A stretch of 64,000 nt of DNA from Heterostelium multicystogenum. Its lineage: Eukaryota > Evosea > Eumycetozoa > Acytosteliales > Acytosteliaceae. The notes under the pieces were generated by a model. That model had not been told where the DNA came from. It worked only from the letters and a program-made list of their open reading frames with translations, and searched no databases. The stretch spans positions 1-64,000 of the forward strand of contig RCNN01000059.1 of the NCBI GenBank assembly GCA_003667245.1. The letters run 5' to 3'. This document shows, piece after piece, positions 22,774-34,521 of the stretch (positions are counted from its first letter, which is position 1; every line of letters begins with the position of its first letter). A program made the translations under genes and the position numbers.

Positions 22774-23971
22774 TTAAAAATAGATTTTAATAACTATTTG
22801 AGGGTCAAGACAATAATATTTTGAATGTGCAATTGATTGGGGTGTCAATATTGTTTCAACTTTGAAAGGTGTTTCATTAAAAAGTTGTTCAAATTGAGAG
22901 AGTGTTCTTTCTTTTCCATCGCAGAGTATCATCAGTACTAAATAATAAACACAATTATATCGATCATTAATAATAAATTATTTCAACTTAACTTTTTTAA
23001 ACTTACAGATATCCATCATTGATACATATTTTTTGTTACCTGCTGGCCCATAGTCTAAAATATACTCCATAATATGAATTTTACTTGTTGGTTTACATGA
23101 TTTTGCAATTGTGTTGAGAATCAACTTTGATTTATCATCTGACCAATCATGAATGATTGATTTGAGGATGTAACAATCAGCAACAGGTACACTCACAAAG
23201 AAGTCACCAGGACATTCTGAATATCTTGGGTCAGAATTCAAATCATTAGTTGAAACTTGATTGGCAAATGTTTCAGATTGATCAAAATTGATAACCTTCT
23301 TGACCATTGGATATTGTTTTAAAATCTCTAATGATAAACTTTTGAATTGATTAACAACTAACTGCAATACCTATTTCTTTGAAAATTTAATACCTACACT
23401 CCTTGAGATCCTCCTACATCACAAATGGTTTCAAATTTAGAATAGTCTCCTAATTTTGCTAATATTGGAGAAGTTTCTATGTGTGATAGCAGTCATTCCA
23501 TTGCGAAACTCTGTCCAATCTTCTTCATTATTGTTGAAGGCATCCCAAACATTTTTATGGCCAAGCATTTTTTGGACCTTGTGTGCATCCTTCTAAGATT
23601 GTCTCTGGAAAAAATTGAATGTAACTATGGAAGGTTCTCAAAGCCATAATCAAAGTTTCATCTCTAACCGATGAATCAACAAGAGTCATTGAAAGCTGAT
23701 TATGTTGAAACATCTTATTAGGGTGCTCAACAAAAAATCCATGAATGGCTAAATAGTGCATTGTTCGATAAAGTAGATCATGGTTTGCGCCAATCTCATT
23801 AGCAATTTCATCAGAAGACTTCATACTATCTATCGATGCTCCCAATTTTTCAGCAACTCTTAGTCTTGCCACAGCCTGAATAGCAAGAGACAATTGGTAA
23901 CCAGTATAAGTATATTCCCTAAATCTTACAATATCACTGTAAGGTGCAATATATTCTTTTTTATTTTCCAT
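22774..23971 (-). CDS. SAM-dependent O-methyltransferase (COMT-like)
   Basis: A class I O-methyltransferase of the plant COMT-like type that dictyostelids use to methylate polyketides and other small molecules. The N-terminal dimerisation domain begins MENKKEYIAPYSDIVRF (ATG at 23971; a longer N-terminus with a hydrophobic stretch from 24034 is possible but less likely) and includes GYQLSLAIQAVARLRVAEKL. The SAM-binding motif is ICDVGGSQGV, split by an intron near 23395. The catalytic region ILKSIIHDWSDDKSKLIL has the general-base His (HDW). The last exon (22938-22774) ends CLDPQIVIKIYF. Two frame breaks near 23565 (in an A6 run) and 23485 look like base-calling errors. About 340 residues. 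The substrate cannot be read. Confidence 0.85.
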
Positions 23972-24430
23972 ACTAATAACAAAGTAAAAAACAAATACTA
24001 ATAATATATTAAGAGATAAAAAAATGAAATACATTCATTCACATTGAATCTCATCTTTAAATATATGTTATATAAAATTATAAGTGTGTTGTTATTATTT
24101 TATTTATTCACTCATTTTGTTGGGTTTACAAGTTAGTTCATCCATTGAATGTTGATGTTAACGACAAAAAAGAATATTGTGCACTAATACAATCTTTTTA
24201 GCTTTTGTTGTGGCAATAGAATATCGCAAAAATTAATTCATCATTATGTTTTTATATGAAACCATCAAATTGAAATTCACAGTGACTATTGAATGACACA
24301 CCTATTTGTCAATAATACAAAAAAATTTTAAAATTAATTAATTTAGATATTTAGCAATTGGTTTATAAATAGCTGTTTTCACAGTAAATCCAATATCTAA
24401 CTAAACTAACTAACTATATATATTTTAAAG
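23972..24430. other. Divergent promoter region
   Basis: About 460 bp of AT-rich sequence between divergently transcribed O-methyltransferase and glutaredoxin-like genes. No specific element recognised. Confidence 0.45.
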
Positions 24431-24791
24431 ATGTCCGAAGATAGAAATATTTTTAAAAAATAGAAGTGCTTTTTGCAGTAAACTTTACCAATAACTACTT
24501 CCCAGAGGTGATCAAAGAGGTAGAAGATGCTATAAAAGAACATAAAGTGGTTGTAGTTGGAATGGCATACAACCCACACGTCAAAGAAATAAGAAATAAC
24601 CTTACTGCTGCTGTGTACCTTTTAAATACCTTGAATATGGTAGTTATTTCAGTGGTTGGAGCCAAAGATTGGCATTGAAGATGTGGGCTGGTTTCCCAAC
24701 TTTCCCAATGGTATTTAGAAACGGTCAATTAATTGGTGGTGCAGATGTTTCAACTCAAGAATTGAAAGAGGGTAAATTCAAAGACCTTTAA
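24431..24791 (+). CDS. Glutaredoxin-like protein lacking the CxxC site (frame breaks)
   Basis: Thioredoxin-fold protein. The sequence KEHKVVVVGMAYNPHVKEIR corresponds to the first strand and active-site region of glutaredoxins, but AYNPHV stands where CPYC is expected, so no redox cysteine is visible. Later YGSYFSGWSQRLALKMWAGF and PTFPMVFRNGQLIGGADV give the cis-Pro (TFP) and GG motifs of the glutathione-binding face. The start MSEDRNIFKK is separated from the rest by a one-base deletion in an A6 run (about 24451-24456), and a second break lies at about 24607-24612. Both vanish with one added base each. About 119 residues. A redox role is doubtful; it may bind glutathione or act structurally. 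Confidence 0.7.
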
Positions 24792-24909
24792 AAAATACTC
24801 AAAGAAATAAAAATTGTAAACTTATATTTTAATACTATCTGGAACTAATAAGCATTCAACTATCAAAATTTCAAAAGATAACCTGTTTTTATTCTATCTT
24901 TTCTGAGTG

Positions 24910-27552
24910 TTATTTTTTATTCTTTCTCTTGTTATTTTTATTTTTGAGATCTGAATTTGGAGTGGCTGTGTCTTTGGATTCCATCTCAGCAATACTCTCA
25001 GCAGTGATGTATCTGGCTGACTGTCCTCTTGGTCGAATGTTTTGCTTTAAATAAGTCACTCAGTTGTTGTCGTAGTGAATCGAGTTTGTTTTTGTGCTTC
25101 ATATTTTCGATTTGTTGGTCTTCATTGTCAGAGTCTGAATAGAAATCATCGTCCAAAGCAATGTCCATTTCACGTGCGGTGTTGATGAACCAATTCTTTT
25201 CTGCATTCACTTTCTTTGTTTGATGTGTAAGCTTGTCTATTTGGATGGCAAGATCAACACGCACTTTAATGGCATCAAGATATTTTGGTATCAATTGGGA
25301 ATGTTGGAATTTCGTGGTCAAGTGAGCGTGCCAATTTGTTGTACAAGTCATTTTCCTTTGGAGTTACCATGACAAGTGAAAAACCTTCACGTTTCGAACG
25401 AGCGGTACGACCAGAACGATGGATATACAACTCTAAAGAACGTGGAACTTGGAAGTGAATGACATGTTGTACATTTTGAATATCCAGACCACGTGCGGCG
25501 ACATCTGTTGCTAAGAGTACAACGTGCTCAAGGTTACGGAATCTATCGAGATTCTTCAAACGCTGACGTTGCTGCATTTGAGCATGTAGGGTGTAGATTG
25601 GAACCTTGAGATTGTTGAGAATAGGTAATAGACGACGTGCACTATCAATAGAGTTCACAAAAACGAGAGTTCTACCTGGATAACGCTCAACGAAATAGTA
25701 GAGATACAAATCACGCTCCTCTACTGAACAAATAATTTTGGTTTTCTTCAAGATTCTTTGCTGTTAACTTTGATTTGGTGGCAGTCAATCAAATTGGTAC
25801 TTTCTTTGGAATTGAACTTTTCCAATGAGATCTTCAAGTGGAGAGTTTGATTTCTTTCTGAATCGCTTGGTACTCTTCTTTCCAAGCTCACCAATATCTG
25901 GAATACCAACTAGTGTTGCTGAGAAGATAAAGGTTTGTCTCTTACAACTTGATGTGGAGCTATATTCATTATCACCATCTTCTTGTTCCTCTTCGTCATC
26001 ATCTTCATCTTCCGCTTGCTTCTTCTTTGCAGAGTATCTGGGCAACATCTTCAATATACTTTCTACCTCAGCAAAATGACCTTTCTCAACCATACGATCG
26101 GCCTCATCTATTCCAAAGCACATCAAATGTGAAAGGTCTATTAAATGTTCATTTCCATCTTGTATCAGCTCCCAAAGACGACCAGGTGTAGCAACAACAA
26201 TCTCTGGTCTACGTCCTAACAATCTAATTTGCTTTTGAGGCGCCATTCCACCAACCACTGTTACAACACTGATTGTTGTGAAATAGGAAATCGACCTTTA
26301 GATGATTAGCGACCTGGATTGCAAGTTCTCTAGTTGGACAAATAATTAAAGAATAAAGATGTCCTTTTTGCTTCTTTACTTGAACTTCCTCATCGTCTTC
26401 GTCGTTGTCCTCTTCGTCATCTTCTTCGTCCTCCGCAGATTTAAAGTTGATTTTACCATCGGATGTAATATTTTGCTTCTCAACTGGATGGTGAATTGAT
26501 CTTAGATATGAAAGGATGCTGTGTAACATTGGAATACCAAAAGCCAATGTCTTACCGGAACCTGTCTCTGCTGCACCAATAATATCTAAACCACTTTTCA
26601 AAGCTGTGGGAATTACTCGACTCTGAATTTCAGTCGGCTCTCCATAACCAAGTGCTCTTAAACCTTTTTACTAAAAGTGGATCCAATTCGTATTCAGCCC
26701 AAGCTGAAACATCAATCTTCTCTTGCTCTATTATATATTGAGTTTGATATTTGATGTTAGTCCAAGTCCAATACTTTAATCTTTGAAAAACAATCATACC
26801 TTCTTGGTTCAAAAACTTTTGCAGTGATTGTTCTGATCTCTTCTTTAACTTTTCATTCTTTTGAATGTTTGGCAAGTGTTTTCTTTGTTTGTGGTTTCTT
26901 TTCTTTCTTTGGTTTTTTCTCATTTACAGATTGTGGATTCTCAACAACCTCTACATCTATCTCTTTTGGTAGTTGTAGACTCAGCGTTTGATTTCTTCTT
27001 TGGTTGTGCTTTAGTTGCTGTTGAGGAGCTAGAAGTGGTCGATGTAGTTGAAGTCGATGTTGCACCAGTTGAATCGATTTCAACTTTCTTTGTTGGTTTG
27101 GTTTTTTGTTGTAATATCTTTGGTACCTCAACCTTTGCCATAGCTTGCTCCAATCTTTGTTTCTTTAGTTTTTCTTCTCTTGTCAAAGTAGTTGAAGTTC
27201 TCTTTCCTTTTCCTTTTCCTTTTTCTTTTTCTCTCAATGACATTGGATTGTCATCATCATCGTCAACTACGATATTCTTGTATGATTTAAACTCCTTATC
27301 GTCATAGTCACGCTCATCATCTTTCACTCTCTTATTTTTAGCACCATTGGTAATATACTCTGACTCATCCAACACCTCAAGACCTAAGAAACCGCTATGA
27401 CTAAAAGTAGATAGATGATTATCATCTAGATCGACCTTTGACCAATTTGGTTTCTTTGCTTTGACACTCTTTTGTTGTGATTGTTTCTTGTTTTGAGGAG
27501 TGACTGTTGCATGATCGATGACATCAACCATCTTAACGTCACTCAGACTCAA
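24910..27552 (-). CDS. ddx24: DEAD-box RNA helicase DDX24/Mak5 (frame breaks)
   Basis: An ATP-dependent RNA helicase of the nucleolus, needed for large ribosomal subunit assembly in yeast (Mak5). The N-terminus [16 protein letters not shown] (27552) is followed by a WSKVDLDD block and a Lys/Glu-rich region. Helicase motifs in order: AETGSGKT (I), PTRELA (Ia), [12 protein letters not shown] and TPGRL (Ib), IDEADRM (II), FSATL (III), [15 protein letters not shown] (IV), [12 protein letters not shown] (V) and [13 protein letters not shown] (VI). An acidic insert lies between motifs I and Ia, as in DDX24/Mak5. The C-terminus reads [13 protein letters not shown] and ends in a Lys/Asn-rich tail at TAA 24910-24912. 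Six or more frame changes (about 26970, 26890, 26640, 26270, 25790, 25300 and 25040) interrupt it. With all motifs intact, I take them as errors or small introns. Confidence 0.85.
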
Positions 27553-27709
27553 ACTTTTATTTGTTGCTTTTACTCTTCTTTGCCATATATTATATATCTT
27601 ACGCTCATATGATTACAAAGACAATGAGCATTTCGATTCGATTTAAATTACATAAACTAATTGTCGTTCGTTTTTGTTTTTTTTTATTATTATTTTTAGT
27701 TTTTTTTAT

Positions 27710-28773
27710 TTATTTTGCAATTATTTTGAAGGTGAAGCGGATGGATGGTTGCTGGTCTCTGCTGGAGTACACAAAACCAAGTTTTCTCATAATTTTTAAT
27801 CTGAAATTCTTTTTCCTAATCTGTTGGTGATGTGTAAGAAAGTGATCAATCATTAGAATAACTTGGAGATAGGAAATCATTGTTCGACTTACATTAATTT
27901 GATCAGTTTTGGATTTTAGCTTCTTGTTTGAATCTGTTGTATTTGTTTTTACATTGGTTGGTGGTACTTTGATTTTGATGGTTGTTTGAGCAGATGTTGA
28001 AGCTTTATTGGCAATTTCTTTTTTGCTTCTCTGTTGGCTGCCATAGCTTTACTTCTTGCTGTGAATGGTCTAGTAATCTTAACAGGTGCCACTGATTTAG
28101 AGGCAGTTGGTGATCCATTCTCATCTTCGTCATCACTATATTTATTGCTATGATTGTTTGAGGTAGTGGATGTTGTTGCTGTTCTCTTTGAAACATTACT
28201 ATTAGAAGATACGGTAGCAGCTTGTTTTTTCTTGAAATTTGGTAATGTAATAATTGTGGTTCTCATATCTTCCTTTGGTGAAGTATTCGTAGTAGATGAA
28301 GGTGATGATGGAGTAGCAGTGGTATTTGCTCTCTGACTTTGTAGCGTCTGTAGTTGATTTATCATCTTTTGATTCATCCATGCTATCTTCCTGCTGTGGC
28401 TCAGACTCGCTCTCTGACTCGTTGTTTGTAGGACTACTCTTACTGTCACGCCATGCAAATGCCTCCTTTAAACCATTTTGAAAGTCTTTTCTTTTGACCT
28501 TTGAATATTGATCAAAGTTTGAATCGAAATCAATAAAGTTACTCTCTGTTACCCATTGCACTTATAAAAAGGATGACATTAGAAAACAGAGCAAAGTAAT
28601 GTATGGTTATTAACGTACTAATCATGGCTTCCAAAAAAGTAAACAAGCAGATTCTTTCCTTCCTTCTTTTGTTTCTTTACCTCATCACTAGCCTCAGACT
28701 CTTTAGCACTCCTACATGGCCACATAGGGTAACCTGTATATTTAGTCCATCCCAACTTCAATGTATCTGTCAT
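27710..28773 (-). CDS. PWWP-domain chromatin protein (frame breaks)
   Basis: Starts MTDTLKLGWTKYTGYPMWPC (28773); GYPMWPC is the PWWP motif. The domain continues LLVYFFGSHD, an intron of about 60 bp, then QWVTESNFIDFDSNFDQY. PWWP domains bind methylated histone tails and DNA, so a chromatin role in the nucleus is likely. A Ser/Glu/Lys-rich region follows (SPTNNESESESEPQQEDS), then basic stretches. The C-terminal exon (about 27818-27710) encodes RKKNFRLKIMRKLGFVYSSR and ends at TAA 27710-27712. Frame changes near 28620 (exon join), 28345 and 28030 are needed. The plus-strand open frame at 27561-27830 is the shadow of this last exon. About 320 residues. Confidence 0.7.
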
Positions 28774-29103
28774 CTTTAGCTAATCCTTCTATTAAATACA
28801 ATGTTGTGTAGCTATTTGAAATGGGTAGTGGTCGCTAAAATTTTTTCAAATCATGAGAGTATAAACTTTTTCTGCTGACCTCTAGGCTCTGAAGCAACCA
28901 TATAAAATAATTAATTTCATCAATTCAGTTGTTATATCAACCAAATGAAGGAATGAATCTAGTTGTTGTTGTTTTTTTTTGGTGATGTTTATTAAGATTG
29001 CATATAAAATAAAAGCTGTGGTATCTCCCCACAACTGTTTAAAGTACTATATGGCCGATTGATTAATATTATGATTGTCCACATGCTAATAATGTAGCTG
29101 AGC
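28774..29103. other. Intergenic region
   Basis: 330 bp holding the upstream region of the PWWP gene and the 3' flank of the UBE2S gene, with a T10 run near 28971. No gene seen. Confidence 0.4.
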
Positions 29104-29881
29104 TCAAAGTCTTTTTAAACTCTTTTTCGATTTAGATTGATCGATCTCCGCTTTCTTTTTGACGGCAGTAGTGGTGGTAGTTGATGTCTTCTCATTCTTA
29201 TTATTAGCTTCGATGTTTGTGCTATTGCTTGTGAGAACATTGGAGTTGTGTGGAACTTCCAGAGGTATTGGTTGCACTCTCTGAACTGGCAACTACAGAT
29301 GCTTTAGCGTGGATCGATGTAAACATTTTAGCATGCTTACAATAGTCGTCGTAATTCTCCAATAAGAGAATGGAAGCATCTTCGTTCAAAGCGGAGTCTG
29401 CATTAGGAACAATCAATAAACATTTGATTGTCTGGATCGCATTCAATTTAATATATATGTATCACCCATCATTGCCTAGCATACAACATACCAATAGAAT
29501 ATGTTTAATACCAAGATCGACGGACCAATCTTTCTTTAAAGTATTTACACATATTTCTCCCTTCTTTGATACATTGGGGTGAAAAATCTTTGTAAGGAAA
29601 TTGGCTTTTGGTGGCACGTTTGGAAACTCGGAGCTCAATATTAATCTAGTTTTGAAATGTCCTCCTTCATATGGTGTACCATCTAAAATTTATGAATGAA
29701 TATGGTGTTATCTATTTTGAATTGGAATACACTTACTTGGGCCAATAATGAGAGCATCAATGTTGGAAATATCTTCCTCTAAAGGCATCAATGTGATACC
29801 CTCTAGCGGATTTGTATTGATCTCCTTTAATTCCTTTAGAATTCTTTTGATAACATCGGGTGGTAGATTTTCGCTTGACAT
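29104..29881 (-). CDS. ube2s: Ubiquitin-conjugating enzyme E2 S
   Basis: An E2 enzyme that extends Lys11-linked ubiquitin chains for the anaphase-promoting complex. It starts [20 protein letters not shown]. Exon 2 opens with [20 protein letters not shown] and contains [19 protein letters not shown], where Cys is the catalytic residue. Exon 3 gives [20 protein letters not shown] and [20 protein letters not shown], the UBE2S-specific helices. The C-terminus, after a Ser/Thr/Asn-rich linker, ends KKSLKRL, matching the LRRL tail that docks on the APC/C. A one-base frame change near 29285 separates linker from tail. Introns: about 29736-29688 (GTAAGT) and about 29464-29426 (GTATGT...CCAG). About 230 residues. 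Confidence 0.92.
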
Positions 29882-30648
29882 TGTTTCTTTTTTTCTTCTT
29901 ATTATTATATATTATTAAAATACAACTAACTAATAACTAAATAACTACTAAGCAATTTAGATAATGGTAATGAATGAACTGATTATTATTTGAATATTGA
30001 TTTCATGATCAAAACATCACAAATTCAAAAAAAGGGCGGTTGCAATTTTTTAGTTGTTCGAAAAAAACCAAAATAAAGCTATTTAATTTAAATTTCCTAT
30101 TACTATCAATAGTTAATAGTTTGATGTTTCTTTTCAAATTATTCATAATATGAATCATTGATCAATAGATATTGATAATAAATATATACATGTTATAAAT
30201 ATATATGTAGTTTATTTTTGAAATGGTATTTCTATTCATATATCCCAGGCAACTATCTAATCTTTGATAATTTATGCTGCTATAATGATGCATTTATTTT
30301 GCAAAGATTTTATTGCGAATCTCTCAATAATAAAATCATATGATTATTGATGGTGACAACTTTTTTGTGAACAACACACTTTCGATTAGTTTTTTTTAAA
30401 ATCAATTCGATTTGTTTCTTTGGAGTGGGAAATATGTTAAATTATAATAATCAAGCCGGCGTCAATGCGATGTTGGCAAACCAAAATTTTTGTTGATTTC
30501 TTTTGAAAAAAAAGTAAAATAAATTAATTCAAATTAATTGTTTTAGATAAATAATTACAAGTTATCGAGCTTATAAAGACAGATTATTCATATTTTAAAC
30601 TTTCCTATTATTATTATTATTATTATTTAATATTATTCCAATAGATAG
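29882..30648. other. Divergent intergenic region
   Basis: 767 bp between the starts of the UBE2S and Sec14-like genes. It is mostly AT-rich, with a small GC-richer patch around 30455-30480 (aagccggcgtcaatgcgatg) that stands out. It must contain both promoters. No gene seen. Confidence 0.45.
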
Positions 30649-31672
30649 ATGGGAAAGAAGTCACCAAAAACATCACCAAAGCCACAACAGTCGTCTCAGG
30701 TACCCGAAGGAACAAATGTAGAGTTCAATCCATTTGCTAATTTGGATGAGAAACAACTAAATTGTTTCAATGAGTTTAGAAAAAAAATGTGAAGCATTAG
30801 ATTTGGATGAAAAAGAGGTACAAATAACCATTCATACATTCATTTTAAATAATATACTAATCGAAATGGTAATTAGAAAATATGGCTATCTGATATGTGT
30901 TGTCTGAGATATTTAAGAGCACGTGAATATGATATAGATCAAGCATTTTCACTATTGCAAAAAACAATTACATGGAGAAGAGAGTATAAGCCACATGAAA
31001 TCACAGGTATGTCAATTATTTTATTGACAATGACTAGTCACTGATTTGTTTTTGTTAATCTTTGGCAGCCGAGCATTTGAGTTATGAAAATTCTACCGGA
31101 AAACAATATGTTTAATGGAAAGATTAAAGATGGAAAGCCAGTCATTTACATGCGTCCAGCAAGAGAAAACACAAAGACTTATGAGCGTCAGATCCAACTG
31201 ATGGTTTACACAATCGAAAGAGCCATTGAACATATGGACGAAAAAAATGGTGTAGAGCAAGTCGCTTTGATGATTGATTTTGGTGGATATTCAATGTTCA
31301 ATATGCCACCAACTTCTGTCCAGTAAGCAATGCTTGGACATTCTTTTGACACACTATCCAGAACGTCTTGGCTATGCCTTTATCATTGATCCACCAATGA
31401 TCTTCAACGTATTTTGGAGTTTTGTTTCACCATTCATCAATAAGCACACTGCCAGTAAGATTATATTTGTCAAGGGAGAAAAGCAACGTCGCCTTCATCT
31501 CTCAAAACACTTTGAGGATAATGTGCTTGAGGCTGAATATGGTGGATTGAGTGATTTTTCTTTCCAACGTAATATCCATTGGAGACAGGAAATCATTCAC
31601 GATAGAAAGAAGAGAAATTTACCGGAGCTTTCTCAGGAAGAAATGGAAGCTGTTCTCTCTGTCAAAGAATAA
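30649..31672 (+). CDS. Sec14/CRAL-TRIO lipid-transfer protein (frame breaks)
   Basis: A cytosolic protein that exchanges phosphoinositides or other lipids between membranes. It starts MGKKSPKTSPKPQQSSQV. The CRAL-TRIO N region reads LRYLRAREYDIDQAFSLLQK followed by TITWRREYKPHEI. The lipid-binding domain has KIKDGKPVIYMRPARENTKT, LMIDFGGYSMFNMPPTS, LLTHYPERLGYAFIIDPPMI and FNVFWSFVSPFINKHTASKI, then LEAEYGGLSDFSF. Introns at 30818-30876 and 31007-31068. Frame breaks lie at an A8 run (30780-30787, one A too many), near 31100 and near 31320. About 300 residues. The lipid cargo cannot be told. Confidence 0.88.
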
Positions 31673-31872
31673 GCAGTTTTTAATTTCTTATTTTAATATC
31701 AGCTTTACTCACTGATTATCTTGTATATTTAATCCCTCACCTTGTTTCGTTATTATAATTCACGCGCTGCTACTTAAATAGATTAAAGTAGTATTTATAA
31801 TAAATTTAGTTCATAAGATAGCATGTTATCTTAAGTATCAATTCAATATTACAGGATTTCTCAAGTTTATTA

Positions 31873-33709
31873 TCAAACGCCCATGGCTACACCTTCTTTT
31901 CTTGGATCTGATGCACCCCTCCAACAGTTTTGCTTTTCATCATATATAATACCTTGTTGTCCAGTAGCCAGATCTATATAGGAAAAATTGGAATGACCAT
32001 AGTTCGAGTATAAATCTTCTACCACTGTTTGATTAAAGATAGTCTTTTCAATGATAGTTTGTCCATTTAGATTAATAGATCCAAAATTAGGCATGTTGAA
32101 ACTATCTTGCAAAGAAATCTCCCAAACAAGTGTGATATAATTGATTTAGCTATACTGATAGGAATCATCGAGCCACCTGTTGAACCAATCGACATAATTA
32201 GTTTTCCCAGCTTATTTTCATCACCTTTCTTAAAAATTAAAGTGGGAGCCATTGATGACCTTGGTCTTTTATTGGGCCTTACTCTGTTTGCCACCAGACA
32301 CTGATCTACAGGATCAAAAGGATCATAGGAAAAGTCGGTCAACTGATTATTCAAAAGAAAGCCATCGACCATCATACAAGAGCCAAATCCATTTTGAATG
32401 GAGGAAGTCATTGAGATTGAATTCCCTTCTTTATCGATTATCGAAATATGAGAGGTGCTTGGAAGTTCAGGTGATATTCCATCTTTAAAATCAATTCCAA
32501 GTTGTTCTTTAGTGAAAGTACCGGGTTTAGCTTGTCCCATGGAAGTGTTTTTAATTAGAGAGGATCTTTCTTTTAGATAGTCGCTTTCTAAAAACAAATT
32601 CCAGTTCATATCCAGATCTGCAAAATATTTATTTCTGTCGGCGTAGACAAGTCTACAGGTCTCACTAATAATATGTGTAGCCATTGCAGATGGTTGAAAT
32701 ATGCTATCGTTGAATTTGTTAGTCTCAAGATTTGGTGCAAAGTTATCAATTTTCCATTCTTTTGGTAAAGTGTCCAGTAGTAGTAGGATTGTAATAACAC
32801 TAATCCACCCGATTCTGGTGGTGTTGTACAAATTGTATAGTTTCTGAAATCTCTACAAAGTGGGATTGTCTTTTTAATCTTGTAGTTCCTCATATCTTCT
32901 AAATCTAAAACACCAGGATTTCTTGGATGAAACTTCACTTTTTCGACAATTTTTTGTGCCACTTCACCATTATAGAATATTGCATCACTTCCATACTTGG
33001 ACAGCTTTTTAAAACAAATTTCCCAGCTTCTTATTCCTTAAGATTTGACCTTCTCTTTTTGGGGTTCCATCTGGGTAGAAAAAGTAGTTTTTGGAATCAA
33101 TGTCTTCCATTAAAAATGGTTTATATTTCTCAATCTTTAACAATTCTCCTAATCTATTACTAATCGGAAAACCATTAAAACAGAGATTAATAGCATGTTT
33201 AAATAGCTGACTCCAAGGAAGTTTTCCATGTTCAGAGTGAACATTTTCCATTAGTTTTAAAATTCCAGGGACACCCACAGACAGACCTCCAATATATGTT
33301 TCCAAAAAAGATTTTGGTGAATTTGAAGTTTGATTAAAAAGTAACATTTCGGTTGCTGCTCCAGGGGCTGTCTCTCTTCCATCATAAGAATATATTTGGT
33401 TTTGGTCTTTATTAAATATAATAAAAAGCCTCCACCACCTATTCCTGAAGATTGTGGCTCCACCAAAGTAAGTACTAGTTGAACGGCAACCATTGCATCA
33501 ATAGCATTACCACCTTGATTAATAATATCATATCCCTGCTCAGTAGCTAGAGGGTTTGCAGAAACCACCATGAATTCCTTTGATAAGTATTTATCTTTAT
33601 TATACCATCCCGTAGTAGCCTCTGGACTAAGAGGAATACAATAACTAGGTATCATACATATGATAAAAATTAAAATAGATAAGAAAAATAGTTTTTTGAT
33701 GCTCTCCAT
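31873..33709 (-). CDS. Gamma-glutamyltransferase, copy 1 (frame breaks)
   Basis: Cleaves the gamma-glutamyl bond of glutathione and conjugates, transferring it to water or an acceptor. It is made as a precursor that self-cleaves. The start MESIKKLFFLSILIFIICMI is a signal peptide or N-terminal anchor, so extracellular or endolysosomal. EFMVVSANPLATEQGYDIIN and GGNAIDAMVAVQLVLTLVEP then SSGIGGGGF are large-subunit motifs. LPSTSHISIIDKEGNSISMT holds the catalytic Thr (TSHISI) that begins the small subunit. Later RVRPNKRPRSSMAPTLIF and SIGSTGGSMIP form the glutamyl pocket. Frame breaks occur near 33370, 33005, 32785 and 32110. About 590 residues. A paralog lies at 53223-55008. Confidence 0.9.
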
Positions 33710-33923
33710 AATTTAGTGTAAGATTAAGAACAATTAGATACTTGATTGAAATAGGATAAGTATATTAAGTTAATTAATAATTTATTAATTAATAATACTA
33801 ATCCCGAGGAGATATACATTTGTAAAATACAAAGCAGTTAATAAAATAAATAACACACATACACTTATACCTAGCAATTTTAAATATTTGTTGTAATTTT
33901 ATTTAGTATTTTATTGAGTTGAA

Positions 33924-34490
33924 TTAAAGAGGGAATTCAGGAGTTGAGGGAGGCGAACTTGGTGTTTGTGTAGAGGAAGGTGATGAAAATGGAACATCTG
34001 GGTTTCCTGTTGAATTGCTTGGTGAGGTTGTATTTAATGCTTCTTCTTTTTTCTTTAAATTTTTCAAATAGGTGTTTACATGAGAGCGAACTTGATGATG
34101 AGTTCTGGTTTTAACGTGCTGGGATATCTCGTGATAGGCTTTGTAGCCATACTTTTGTGTTGCCTCCAAAAGAGAGCATGCTCATCTTGGGACCAGTGAA
34201 TAGTTTTTTCTTTTGGCTTCTTCTTTTTGGATCCTTGACCAGCTGATTTCTTTGGGGTTTTCAGAGGTGAATCAGGTGAATCCTTTGCTTCTTTCTTTGA
34301 TTTATTGGCTTTCGGAGTTGTAGTTGAAGTGGTAGATACTGGTGGATTGTTAGCGGTTGTGGCTGGTGGTTGAGTGACTGTGGGTGAAGAAGGCTGATTT
34401 GGTGGTTGTAGATGAGTAATAATTTGTTGAGGAGGCACAACTTGATGCTGGAGTTGTTGTTGCTGGTAGATTTGTTGTTGTTGCTGTTGC

Positions 34491-34521
<31 letters not shown>

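Noticed and set aside
27561..27830. Plus-strand open frame rich in Phe, Leu and Tyr
   Set aside because: It is the complement of the last exon of the PWWP-domain gene and of A/T-rich sequence; no start context or domain.
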